Assembly: GCA_003202005.1 (NCBI GenBank)
Contig: QJJF01000003.1
Span: forward strand, 372,001-436,000
From: Williamsia faeni
GTDB lineage: Bacteria; Actinomycetota; Actinomycetes; Mycobacteriales; Mycobacteriaceae
Direction: 5' to 3'
DNA: 64,000 nt
Both the position numbers and the translations under genes were made by a program. This document shows positions 1-10,309 of this stretch, piece by piece; position 1 is the stretch's first letter, and each line of letters opens with the position of its first letter. The notes under the pieces are model-generated. The model was not told where the DNA came from. It did no database searches and was given only the letters and a program-made list of their open reading frames with translations.

Positions 1-275
1 TCGACTACAACCAGAACACCCGCGACCACACGATCGCCAGTGCCTATTCGGTACGGGGTAATCCCGAGGCGACCGTCTCGACACCGATCACGTGGGACGA
101 GATCGACGACGTCGAACCCCAGGAGTTCACGATTGCCACGGTGCCGGCGCGGTTCGCCGAACTCGGCGATCTCCACAGCGAGATAGACGACAAGGCATTC
201 CGCCTGGACACGCTCCTGGAGTGGGCCGACCGCGATGAACGCGAAGGCGCCGAACCCACACCCGACCCCGACTGA
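1..275 (+). CDS. ligD: LigD-type polymerase/primase domain, C-terminal fragment (5' end outside window)
   Basis: This is the last ~91 residues of a protein entering from the left edge; the reading frame begins with the codon at base 3 and stops with TGA at 273-275. The stretch with NQN.RDHTIASAYSVR, then TVSTPITWDE and FTIATVPARF is the typical C-terminal part of the archaeo-eukaryotic primase-like polymerase domain (PolDom) of LigD, which extends and fills ends in Ku-dependent non-homologous end joining. It ends in a short acidic, proline-rich tail. The ligase and nuclease domains are not seen, so it may be a stand-alone PolDom protein or the end of a multidomain LigD. It converges with the minus-strand NUDIX gene across a repeat array. 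Confidence 0.8.
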   Translation, partial: DYNQNTRDHTIASAYSVRGNPEATVSTPITWDEIDDVEPQEFTIATVPARFAELGDLHSEIDDKAFRLDTLLEWADRDEREGAEPTPDPD

Positions 276-290
276 CCGACCGACGGTTTG

Positions 291-361
291 GGCACACTCG
301 ACGGCTATGTCGGCACGCTCGACGGCGGTATGGGCACGCTCGACGGAGGCACGTTCGACGG
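291..361. repeat. 21-bp-period repeat array, locus A (4 units)
   Basis: Four copies of a 14-bp core close to GGCACGCTCGACGG begin at 291, 312, 333 and 348, with 7-nt variable spacers between the first three and 1 nt before the last. The array fills the gap between the convergent ligD fragment and the NUDIX gene, and its last unit stops 5 nt short of the NUDIX stop codon. The same core recurs near 15.8 kb and 59.2 kb. Confidence 0.85.
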
Positions 362-366
362 TCAGG

Positions 367-1179
367 TCAATTCAGGAATGTGCGTTCGATTCCGTAGGTG
401 TCTTCTTCGTCGAACACGATCCGAACGCGTTCGCCGGTCGACACCAGGGTGGGCATGATGGCTTCGATGTGGCGCTCGCGGGCGAGGGCGTGGTCGACAC
501 TGCCGGATTCGATCAGGTCATGTAGCTGTGCCCAGGTCGGGGGCAGGAGCAAGGTGTTTCCGGCTTCCCAGTCAGCGAGTACGGCCTGCGGTGTGGTCCA
601 GCCGCTCTCAGAGGCCTCGGTGGTCTCGCCGTCGGCTTCCTGGCCTTCCGGGAGAACCGCCAGGAAGAATCTCGTGTCGTAGCGGCGACGCTCGCCCAGG
701 GGGGTGATCCAGTGCGCCATCGGACGCAGCAGGTCGGCCCGCAACCGCAAGGTGTGGTCGCGGAGGAACTGCGCAAACGACAGCGACTTGTCGACCAGCG
801 CCGCACGCTCGGCGGTCAACACCGACGTGTCGGGAAACTTCCCGTCGGCATCGGCGGCCAGCAACACACCACATTCTTCGAACAGCTCCCGGACGACTGC
901 ACACACCAGCGCCTGGGCGGTTGCGGCATCGGTATGGAATTGCCCGGCCCACCAGTGCTCGTCCGGCCCTTCCCAGGCGAGATCGGCCTCGGCATCACGC
1001 GGGTCGACGCCGCCGCCCGGAAAGACGGTCACCCCGCCGGCGAAGTCCATGGCCTTCACCCGGCGCATCAGGAACACGTCGATCGGGGTCTCCGACTGCG
1101 AACTCTCACGGATCAGCACCACGGTCGCGGCGTCCCGGATCGGAACCGATTCGGGATTCTCGGCAAGTGTGAAGCTCAT
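367..1179 (-). CDS. NUDIX hydrolase, NUDT19/Rv3040c-like
   Basis: A 270-residue NUDIX hydrolase; family members cleave nucleoside diphosphates linked to another moiety, often CoA derivatives or nucleotide sugars, in the cytoplasm. The N-terminal strand RDAATVVLIRE and the segment TVFPGGGVDPRD (about residue 52) are followed by RELFEECGV near residue 100. About 35 residues separate the glycine part of the Nudix box from the REL.EE part, an interruption seen in the NUDT19/RP2p-like subgroup. The start overlaps the upstream ABC ATPase stop by 4 bp (ATGA), so translation is probably coupled. Gene order with the ABC ATPase, serB2 and ctaD is that of Rv3040c-Rv3043c. The substrate cannot be read from the sequence. 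Confidence 0.85.
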   Translation of the reverse strand: MSFTLAENPESVPIRDAATVVLIRESSQSETPIDVFLMRRVKAMDFAGGVTVFPGGGVDPRDAEADLAWEGPDEHWWAGQFHTDAATAQALVCAVVRELFEECGVLLAADADGKFPDTSVLTAERAALVDKSLSFAQFLRDHTLRLRADLLRPMAHWITPLGERRRYDTRFFLAVLPEGQEADGETTEASESGWTTPQAVLADWEAGNTLLLPPTWAQLHDLIESGSVDHALARERHIEAIMPTLVSTGERVRIVFDEEDTYGIERTFLN

Positions 1180-2027
1180 TCGGCTCTCCTTCTCCGGTGG
1201 CCACCGGCGCGGCGCGATCGACGGGCGAAGTACCGGCCACCGGCCTTGCTCAGCACGATCGACTGGCTGAACGCCTCCGACAGGTTCGCCGATGTCAGGA
1301 CGTCTTCCAATAGTCCTTGTGCGACCACCACGCCCTCCTTCAACAGCATCGCGTGAGTGAACCCGTTCGGGATCTCCTCCACATGGTGTGTCACGAGAAC
1401 GGTCGCGGGAGCGTCGGGGTCGGCGGCGAGCACCTCCAGACGCGCCACCAGTTCTTCACGAGCACCCAGATCCAGACCGGCCGCCGGTTCGTCGAGCAGC
1501 AGCAGTTCGGGATTGATCATCAGCGCCCGTGCCACGAGCACTCGCTTGCGCTCACCCTCGGACAGCGTGCCGAACGCCCGGTCCGCCAGATGCTCGGCGC
1601 CCATGGACTCGAGCATCTCCAGTGCCTGGTCGCGGTCGACCTGGTCGTAGACCTCTTTCCAGCGACCCAGGACCGCGTAACCTGCGGAGACCACCAGATC
1701 ACTGACCACCTCGTCGACCGGAATGCGATCGGCCAGCAGGGCCGACGTCACACCGATGCGTGCGGTCAGCTCGCGCACCTCGGTCCGCCCCACCGGCTCC
1801 CCCAGCAGAAAAGCGCTTCCGCTGCTCGGATGGGTTTCGGCGGAGGCCATCCGCAGCAGCGAGGTTTTGCCCGCCCCATTGGGTCCGAGGATCACCCACC
1901 GTTCGTCGAGTTCCACCTTCCAGGTGATGGGCCCGACGAGGTTGTTGCCCTCACGCCGCAGCGCCACATCTTCGAAGTCGATCAGCAGGTCTGGATCCGT
2001 TTCACGCACCCCCCTATCGTGCCGCAC
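1176..2027 (-). CDS. ABC transporter ATP-binding protein (Rv3041c-like)
   Basis: A 283-residue single-domain ABC ATPase. Walker A GPNGAGKTS lies near residue 48, the signature LSEGERKRV near 155, Walker B LLLLDEPAAGLD near 175, and the switch histidine in VLVTHHVEEI. The C-terminus is arginine-rich. No permease or binding protein adjoins it, so its partner is unknown; it resembles the YlmA/ModF-like stand-alone ATPases. ATG at 2027 is used; a GTG six codons in (VRETDP) is an equally good start. It is translationally coupled to the downstream NUDIX gene. Confidence 0.85.
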   Translation of the reverse strand: MRHDRGVRETDPDLLIDFEDVALRREGNNLVGPITWKVELDERWVILGPNGAGKTSLLRMASAETHPSSGSAFLLGEPVGRTEVRELTARIGVTSALLADRIPVDEVVSDLVVSAGYAVLGRWKEVYDQVDRDQALEMLESMGAEHLADRAFGTLSEGERKRVLVARALMINPELLLLDEPAAGLDLGAREELVARLEVLAADPDAPATVLVTHHVEEIPNGFTHAMLLKEGVVVAQGLLEDVLTSANLSEAFSQSIVLSKAGGRYFARRSRRAGGHRRRRAE

Positions 2028-2079
2028 GCCGACCGCTCACACGGCGCCCACGGAGGAGTGTCGGGAATCGAACCCGAAA

Positions 2080-2544
2080 TCAGTTGGGACCGGAACCGGG
2101 TTCGACCATCGCGAAATCGGCAAAATCGAAGCCGGGCACAACAATACAGCTGACCAGCGAGGCTTCATCCCCGTGCGGGGACGCACGCTGCCATTCACCC
2201 GGTGCCACCACGTACTGCGGCTGCTGACCGGCGAGCACATCCGAGCCGACGTACACGGTGCGCTCGCGGGTCGGCCCGCTGCCCTGACCGCCGAGTCCCA
2301 AGGCCACCGGGGCGCCGCGGTGATGCAGCCAGATCTCGGATCCGCGCACGGTATGCCACGCCGATTGTTGTCCGGGCATGAGCAGGAACAGGATCGCGGT
2401 GCCACCGGACCGATCGGCGGGATAGCCCTGCGGTAGCACTGATTTCGGGATGGTCAGATCACTGATCCAGGTCTGACGGTAGAACCCGCCCTCCGGGTGA
2501 GGCTCCAACTCCAGGTTCACGGCCCAATCCGGAAGCTCTGTCAT
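2080..2544 (-). CDS. Cupin-fold protein, DUF985 (cupin_5) family
   Basis: A 154-residue single-domain protein. The opening LELEPHPEGGFYRQTW, the SAWHTVRGSEIWLHHRG strand pair and the late AVAPGEW-like segment (YVVAPGEWQRA) are typical of the DUF985 cupin family. That family folds as a small beta-barrel; some members bind nucleotide-like ligands and the general function is unsettled. It sits in the same direction between the ABC ATPase and the PTH2-like gene, 32 bp from the latter, and is absent from the equivalent M. tuberculosis block as I recall it. Confidence 0.8.
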   Translation of the reverse strand: MTELPDWAVNLELEPHPEGGFYRQTWISDLTIPKSVLPQGYPADRSGGTAILFLLMPGQQSAWHTVRGSEIWLHHRGAPVALGLGGQGSGPTRERTVYVGSDVLAGQQPQYVVAPGEWQRASPHGDEASLVSCIVVPGFDFADFAMVEPGSGPN

Positions 2545-2576
2545 GGATCGAGACTAATCACCGGGGCACATTCCCG

Positions 2577-3392
2577 TCAGAACGTGCTGATCACCGTCAC
2601 CGAACCCGGTGCGATCTCGGTGAACCCGGCATCGCGGACGGCGACCGCCGTACCCGCCGCATCAGCGGACAGCAGTTGTTCCCACCGGGATTCGGCCGAT
2701 GTCCGAACGCGAACCGGGCATCGGTCAGCGAACCATTGTGCGGCCCGGTCCTGGTCCATGAGTTTGACCGCGAGCATCGACGCATGGCCGACCTGCGCCG
2801 CCAGCTTCCCGACCGACATCTCCAGGGTCGGGTTCACCCATAGCGTCGGACGGATCGCGGACGCGGTGCCATCGACAACGGCTGTGTCATCGGCACCGCT
2901 GTCGTCGGTACCGAGGTCGCCGACCTCGGTGCCACCGATCTGCAGGCGAGCGATCCGGCGATCGGTATGCCCCACCGGACCCGGCACTATCGCCCGGGCC
3001 TGCGCGGCCCCGTGGACGGCCGTGACCCCTGGAACGTCCTGGGCCGCTTCCCAATGCGCACCGCGGGCTCGTCGGGCGATCTTCCGGATCCTGGCGTCAC
3101 ACCAGTTGTCCATCTCGGTCGCCCACGGCCCATCCGGTCCACTGCGCTCATCAAGGCAGAGCAGAGCCACCGCCGATGCGGCTGCGGTGAGCAGTTCGGT
3201 CCGGTTCACCGGCTCCGATTTCGGGATGTGCAACACCATCTGCATGGCCAGCACCTGACCGGGATCGTCCGGATCACTGTGTCCGCCAACGTATTCGACC
3301 AGTCTCCGATAGCGTTTCCCGAACGCGTCTGTGTTCTCGAAATTATCGGGGCGCTCGGCAACGTCAGGACTCTCCTCCTGCCCGGGTTCCAT
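2577..3392 (-). CDS. PTH2-type peptidyl-tRNA hydrolase domain protein with N-terminal extension
   Basis: A 271-residue protein. The C-terminal ~100 residues look like a PTH2 (Bit1-type) peptidyl-tRNA hydrolase domain: LWVNPTLEMSVGKLAAQVGH with the conserved GK.AAQ..HA motif, then a late beta strand containing PVRVRTSAES and the end AGFTEIAPGSVTVI. The first ~170 residues are not the usual PTH2 and hold an acidic linker (GTDDSGADDTAVVD). If active it would release peptides from prematurely dissociated peptidyl-tRNA. Bacteria normally rely on Pth1, so this would be an accessory enzyme. The serB stop is 2 bp upstream of the ATG, so the genes are cotranscribed. Confidence 0.7.
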   Translation of the reverse strand: MEPGQEESPDVAERPDNFENTDAFGKRYRRLVEYVGGHSDPDDPGQVLAMQMVLHIPKSEPVNRTELLTAAASAVALLCLDERSGPDGPWATEMDNWCDARIRKIARRARGAHWEAAQDVPGVTAVHGAAQARAIVPGPVGHTDRRIARLQIGGTEVGDLGTDDSGADDTAVVDGTASAIRPTLWVNPTLEMSVGKLAAQVGHASMLAVKLMDQDRAAQWFADRCPVRVRTSAESRWEQLLSADAAGTAVAVRDAGFTEIAPGSVTVISTF

Positions 3393-3394
3393 CG

Positions 3395-6425
<3,031 letters not shown>

Positions 6426-6536
6426 GGATCCTCCTACCTGCAAAGGTCGACCGCGATGTCACACAGATCTTGATCAGTGACCGCGGCGTAAGAGCTCGGC
6501 ACGATTCTTGGATCTGATCGTAAACCCAAAAGACCA

Positions 6537-6586
6537 CTGAAGCCGGTCATCTCCTACAAACTGTCGTAGGAGATGACCGGCTTCAG
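6537..6586. terminator. 21-bp perfect hairpin between the two ctaD genes
   Basis: Arms 6537-6557 and 6566-6586 are perfect complements with an 8-nt loop. On the minus strand it lies just after the copy B stop (6603) and is followed by a short T stretch, so it can terminate copy B transcripts. The loop and upper stem contain the operator-like sequence shared with the region upstream of copy B, so it may also be a regulatory site for copy A. Confidence 0.65.
6551..6568 (-). promoter_or_regulatory. Operator-like site upstream of ctaD copy A
   Basis: The 18-mer CTCCTACAAACTGTCGTA (plus-strand reading) matches 17 of 18 bases of the site at 8515-8532. It ends 143 bp from the ctaD copy A start. The motif TCGTAAACCC at 6518-6527, read on the minus strand as GGGTTTACGA, supplies a possible TACGAT -10 box at the same spacing in both copies. 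Confidence 0.45.
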
Positions 6587-6602
6587 AGGTGTAAAACCCA
6601 GG

Positions 6603-8384
6603 TCAGATCGGATCCGGGTCGGTGGACGACTCGTGGCTGCCGACCGTCAGCGGATCGCGTCGCGCCTTTTCGGCGTGGTCACTGCTGCTCCCGTGTCCGG
6701 GTCCGACATGTGCTTCGTCGCGCATGCGATCGATCATGTGCGGGTAGTGCAGTTCGAACGCGGGCCGCTCCGAGCGGATCCGGGGAAGCTCGGTGAAGTT
6801 GTGCCGCGGCGGCGGGCAACTGGTGGCCCATTCGAGCGAGTTGCCGAAGCCCCACGGGTCGTCGACGGTGACGACCTCGCCGTAGCGGTAGCTACGGAAG
6901 ACGTTCCACAGGAACGGCAGGGTCGAGGCACCGAGGATGAACGCACCCACGGTCGAGACCACGTTGAGCGTGGTGAACCCGTCCGTCGGGAGGTAGTCGG
7001 CGTAGCGGCGCGGCATGCCCTCGTTGCCCAGCCAGTGCTGGACGAGGAAGGTCGTGTGGAAGCCGATCATGGTCAACCAGAAGTGGATCTTGCCCAAACG
7101 CTCATCGAGCATGCGTCCGGTCATCTTCGGGAACCAGAAGTAGATGCCGGCGTAGGTGGCGAACACGATGGTGCCGAACAGCACGTAGTGGAAGTGCGCA
7201 ACCACGAAGTAGCTGTCCGAGAGATGGAAGTCCAGGGGCGGGCTGGCGAGCAGCACACCGGTCAGACCACCGAACAGGAACGTGATGATGAAGCCGACCG
7301 AGAACAGCATCGGCGTCTCAAAGGTCATGTGACCCTTCCACATCGTGCCGATCCAGTTGAAGAACTTCACACCGGTTGGCACCGCGATGAGGAATGTCAT
7401 GAAGGAGAAGAACGGCAACAGCACGGCGCCGGTGGCGTACATGTGATGCGCCCACACCGCGACCGACAGCGCAGCGATCGACAGTGTGGCGTAGATCAGG
7501 CCGCTGTAGCCGAAGATCGGTTTACGGCTGAAGACCGGGAAGACCTCCGAGACGATGCCGAAGAACGGCAGCGCGATGATGTACACCTCGGGGTGACCGA
7601 AGAACCAGAACAGGTGCTGCCAGAGGAGGACACCGCCGTTGGCCGGGTCGTAGAGGTTGGCACCGAACTGGCGATCGACCTCGAGGCCCATCAGTGCGGC
7701 GGTCAGCAGCGGGAACGCCAGCAGGATGAGGACGCTGGTGACCAGGATGTTCCAGGTGAAGATCGGCATCCGGAACATGGTCATGCCGGGCGCCCGGAGG
7801 CAGACGACGGTGGTGATCATGTTGACCGCACCGAGGATGGTGCCCAGACCGGACACGCCGAGTCCCAGGATCCAGAGGTCGGCGCCGGCGCCCGGTGAAT
7901 GCACCGCGTCGGTCAGTGGGGTGTAGGCCGTCCAACCGAAGTCAGCGGCACCACCGGGGGTGATGAAGCCGAGCAGCGCCACGCTCGAGCCGAAGAGGAA
8001 CAGCCAGAAGCTGAAGGCGTTCAGACGCGGGAACGCGACGTCGGGAGCACCGATCTGCAGCGGCAGGACGACGTTGGCAAAGCCGATCACGATCGGGGTC
8101 GCGTACATCAGGAGCATCACGGTGCCGTGCATCGTGAACAACTGGTTGAACTGCTCGGTCGACAAGAACTGCAAGCCGGGTGCGGCGAGCTCGCTTCGCA
8201 TCAGCAGGGCCATCAGGCCACCGATGAGGAAGAACGCGAAACACACAACCAAGTACATGATGCCGAGCATCTTGTGATCAGTTGTCGTCAGCATCTTGTA
8301 GATGAACGACCCCTTGGGCCCCGTGCGCTCGGGGTAAGGCCTAACCGGAGCCACCTGCGTGGTGGGCTGGTCTACCGCGGTCAC
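6603..8384 (-). CDS. ctaD: Cytochrome c oxidase subunit I, copy B (aa3-type)
   Basis: A 593-residue second copy of the aa3 oxidase subunit I, in tandem with copy A. It has all the same core motifs ([30 protein letters not shown]) and the same translation signal, AGGAGG followed by a GTG start at 8384. The C-terminal tail differs from copy A (a [10 protein letters not shown] stretch replaces GHVSEKAEN). The upstream neighbour is a divergent FecB-like lipoprotein, as in Rv3043c/Rv3044, which suggests copy B holds the ancestral position relative to fecB while copy A holds it relative to serB2. The duplication includes part of the promoter. Confidence 0.95.
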   Translation of the reverse strand: MTAVDQPTTQVAPVRPYPERTGPKGSFIYKMLTTTDHKMLGIMYLVVCFAFFLIGGLMALLMRSELAAPGLQFLSTEQFNQLFTMHGTVMLLMYATPIVIGFANVVLPLQIGAPDVAFPRLNAFSFWLFLFGSSVALLGFITPGGAADFGWTAYTPLTDAVHSPGAGADLWILGLGVSGLGTILGAVNMITTVVCLRAPGMTMFRMPIFTWNILVTSVLILLAFPLLTAALMGLEVDRQFGANLYDPANGGVLLWQHLFWFFGHPEVYIIALPFFGIVSEVFPVFSRKPIFGYSGLIYATLSIAALSVAVWAHHMYATGAVLLPFFSFMTFLIAVPTGVKFFNWIGTMWKGHMTFETPMLFSVGFIITFLFGGLTGVLLASPPLDFHLSDSYFVVAHFHYVLFGTIVFATYAGIYFWFPKMTGRMLDERLGKIHFWLTMIGFHTTFLVQHWLGNEGMPRRYADYLPTDGFTTLNVVSTVGAFILGASTLPFLWNVFRSYRYGEVVTVDDPWGFGNSLEWATSCPPPRHNFTELPRIRSERPAFELHYPHMIDRMRDEAHVGPGHGSSSDHAEKARRDPLTVGSHESSTDPDPI

Positions 8385-8514
8385 TGATCCTCCTACCTGC
8401 GTGGCCACTCCGGTCCGTCGCGGCGAAAAAGCTTCCGCTCACGACATGAGGGCACGGCGATGAATGTGCGCTGAGGAGAATCGTAAACCCTCCCCCGCGA
8501 CGGGACCGCGCGGG

Positions 8515-8532
8515 CTCCTACGAACTGTCGTA
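8515..8532 (-). promoter_or_regulatory. Operator-like inverted repeat upstream of ctaD copy B
   Basis: The element contains the inverted repeat TACGA-ACTG-TCGTA at 8519-8532. Its right-hand neighbour on the minus strand, GGGTTTACGA (8490-8481), contains a TACGAT -10 candidate, so the inverted repeat would sit just upstream of the -35 region. Position (about 148 bp before the ctaD start) and sequence match the site in front of copy A. It lies in the 254-bp divergent region shared with the FecB-like gene. Confidence 0.45.
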
Positions 8533-8638
8533 TTTCGATGCGGTGTGCCCGATCCGGCGCGCCGAGGGGAACCTCGATCGTTTCGCACAGTGCTAGTTTG
8601 GTCGGGAATTCGACCATCTGGAAGACATCACCGAAAGA

Positions 8639-9622
8639 GTGGCAGTGAGCGATGTGATCCGCCGTCCGCGCGGCATGGCGGTGTTGGCATTGGCAGCGCT
8701 CGTCAGCGTCGGTGCGACAGCGTGTATCGATTCGTCGGTCCCCGGTGGCGAGGGTTCGGTCGCCCGGACGACATCACGTATTGCCGCGGTCGATCTGGTC
8801 AACCCTGATCGGGATGCCAACACGACATGTCAGCCGACGGCAGCGCTCGATCCCGGCGCACCGGATCCGCAGCGCATCCTGGTCGCCGATCCGAGCCTGC
8901 TCGACGCATTGTGTGCGCTCGGGCTGCAGGGCCGCGTGGTCGCCACGACCACCATCGACGGCACAACTCCGACCTATATGGGTGACGCGGTGCACTCGCT
9001 GCCCACCATCGGCGATGTCGCGGCGCCGGATCCGGCCAAGGCCGTCGCATCCGATCCCGATCTCGTCCTGACTGTCGGGAACTCCCCCGTCACCGACGCC
9101 CTCGCCGATGTTCCGGACGCCACCGTCGATCCCGCTGCGGATTGGAAACAGCGGTTTGTCGCCGTCGCAGCCGCGGTCGGCCGGACCGGGGCCGGAGACC
9201 AACGCCTGCAGGGATACCTCGACGCGGCCAAGGCACTCGGTGTCCGGGTGGGCGCGCGATATACACAGGCATCGCTGGTGCAATTCACCGCAGATTCCAC
9301 GATTGTGATGGGTACCGACGCGTTTGCCGCCCGGGTACTCACCGACGTCGGTGCGCAGCGCCCCCCGGGTCAGCGTGAGCCCGAACCGACGGTGCTCGAT
9401 GACAAGAACTTCGAGATCGCCGACGGTGATGTCATCTACGCCGGCTTCGACGGCGAAGAAGGTCAGGACTACGGCACCTCGATCCTGAAGACCGACCGCT
9501 GGCTCGACATGGGCGCGCCGAGCTGGGGCCGCACGTGGTTGGTCGAGGACGAGGTCTGGTTCGGCAGCGGCGGACTGTCTGCTGCCAACATCGTTCTCCT
9601 CAACCTCCGCACCACCCTCTGA
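8639..9622 (+). CDS. fecB: FecB-like periplasmic-binding lipoprotein (Rv3044-like)
   Basis: A 327-residue substrate-binding protein of the iron-siderophore/vitamin B12 (FecB/BtuF) fold. A signal peptide (about residues 13-29) ends in a lipobox-like VSVGATAC, so the mature protein is probably lipid-anchored outside the membrane. Class III features include RILVADPSLLDALCALGL, IGDVAAPDPAKAVASDPDLVL and the late DVIYAGFDGEEG. The GTG at 8639 is used; a second GTG two codons on is possible. There is no permease nearby. Location divergent from ctaD is conserved with M. tuberculosis. The ligand (ferric siderophore or heme) is inferred from the family only. Confidence 0.8.
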   Translation: MAVSDVIRRPRGMAVLALAALVSVGATACIDSSVPGGEGSVARTTSRIAAVDLVNPDRDANTTCQPTAALDPGAPDPQRILVADPSLLDALCALGLQGRVVATTTIDGTTPTYMGDAVHSLPTIGDVAAPDPAKAVASDPDLVLTVGNSPVTDALADVPDATVDPAADWKQRFVAVAAAVGRTGAGDQRLQGYLDAAKALGVRVGARYTQASLVQFTADSTIVMGTDAFAARVLTDVGAQRPPGQREPEPTVLDDKNFEIADGDVIYAGFDGEEGQDYGTSILKTDRWLDMGAPSWGRTWLVEDEVWFGSGGLSAANIVLLNLRTTL

Positions 9623-9654
9623 CGAACCAGTTCACGCTGGTCAGAAGTGGTGTG

Positions 9655-9681
9655 AGGTTTCGATCATGGTGACCGAAACCT
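9655..9681 (+). terminator. Short hairpin after fecB
   Basis: Arms AGGTTTCG (9655-9662) and CGAAACCT (9674-9681) form an 8-bp stem with an 11-nt loop, followed by TTG. It lies between the fecB stop and the carbonic anhydrase start. Confidence 0.4.
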
Positions 9682-9715
9682 TGTCCCCCGCTCATGCGGC
9701 GCCGAGCATGAATGC

Positions 9716-10207
9716 ATGACTGTTACCGACGAATACCTGGAGAACAACCGCACCTACGCGGAGAGCTTTTCTGGCCCGCTACCGCTGCCACCCAGTCGGC
9801 ACCTCGCAGTGGTCGCGTGTATGGATGCCCGGCTCGACGTCTACCGCATCCTCGGACTCAAAGACGGCGAGGCACACGTCATCCGCAACGCGGGCGGCGT
9901 GGTCACCGACGACGAGATCCGGTCCCTTGCCATCAGCCAGCGCCTGCTCGGTACCACCGAGATCATCCTGATCCACCACACCGACTGCGGCATGCTGACG
10001 TTCACCGACGATGACTTCAAGCGCGGGATCCAGGACGAGATCGGCGTCAAGCCGCCGTGGTCTGCCGAATCCTTCCCCGACGTGGACGAAGATGTGAAGC
10101 AGTCACTCACGCGGATCAAGAACTCACCGTTCATCACCAAGACAACATCGCTGCGCGGGTTCGTCTTCGACGTCGCCACGGGCAAGCTCAACGAGGTCGA
10201 GGTCTGA
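9716..10207 (+). CDS. canA: Beta-carbonic anhydrase (Rv1284-like)
   Basis: A 163-residue beta-class carbonic anhydrase interconverting CO2 and bicarbonate in the cytosol. Zinc ligands and partners are visible in order: Cys and Asp/Arg in VACMDARLD (about residue 35), RNAGG near 58 and HHTDCGM near 87. The length matches the short mycobacterial enzyme Rv1284. ATG at 9716 begins MTVTDEYLENN, the family's usual N-terminus. It is monocistronic, closed by a strong terminator. Confidence 0.93.
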   Translation: MTVTDEYLENNRTYAESFSGPLPLPPSRHLAVVACMDARLDVYRILGLKDGEAHVIRNAGGVVTDDEIRSLAISQRLLGTTEIILIHHTDCGMLTFTDDDFKRGIQDEIGVKPPWSAESFPDVDEDVKQSLTRIKNSPFITKTTSLRGFVFDVATGKLNEVEV

Positions 10208-10233
10208 CTCCATCCACCGGATCGGATCTAACG

Positions 10234-10271
10234 AAAAAGCTCCACCAGCACTGTGCTGGTGGAGCTTTTTT
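10234..10271 (+). terminator. Rho-independent terminator after the carbonic anhydrase
   Basis: A 14-bp GC-rich stem (10238-10251 with 10253-10266) is flanked by A5 on the left and T6 on the right. The A/T flanks let it work on both strands; on the minus strand it would also close the DUF2252 gene that stops at 10310. Confidence 0.9.
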
Positions 10272-10309
10272 GCTGTCGCACAGGCAGATTCAACGTCCGC
10301 CGATACAAT

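Noticed and set aside
291-361. Locus A array as a CRISPR
   Set aside because: Units are 14 bp with 7-nt spacers; both are far too short and there are no cas genes.
2050-2085. tRNA-like T-arm on the minus strand after the cupin gene (TCGGGTTCGATTCCCGA)
   Set aside because: The T stem and loop fit, but there is no matching anticodon arm or acceptor 5' strand in the preceding 80 nt, so a tRNA gene is not supported; it may be chance or a short remnant.
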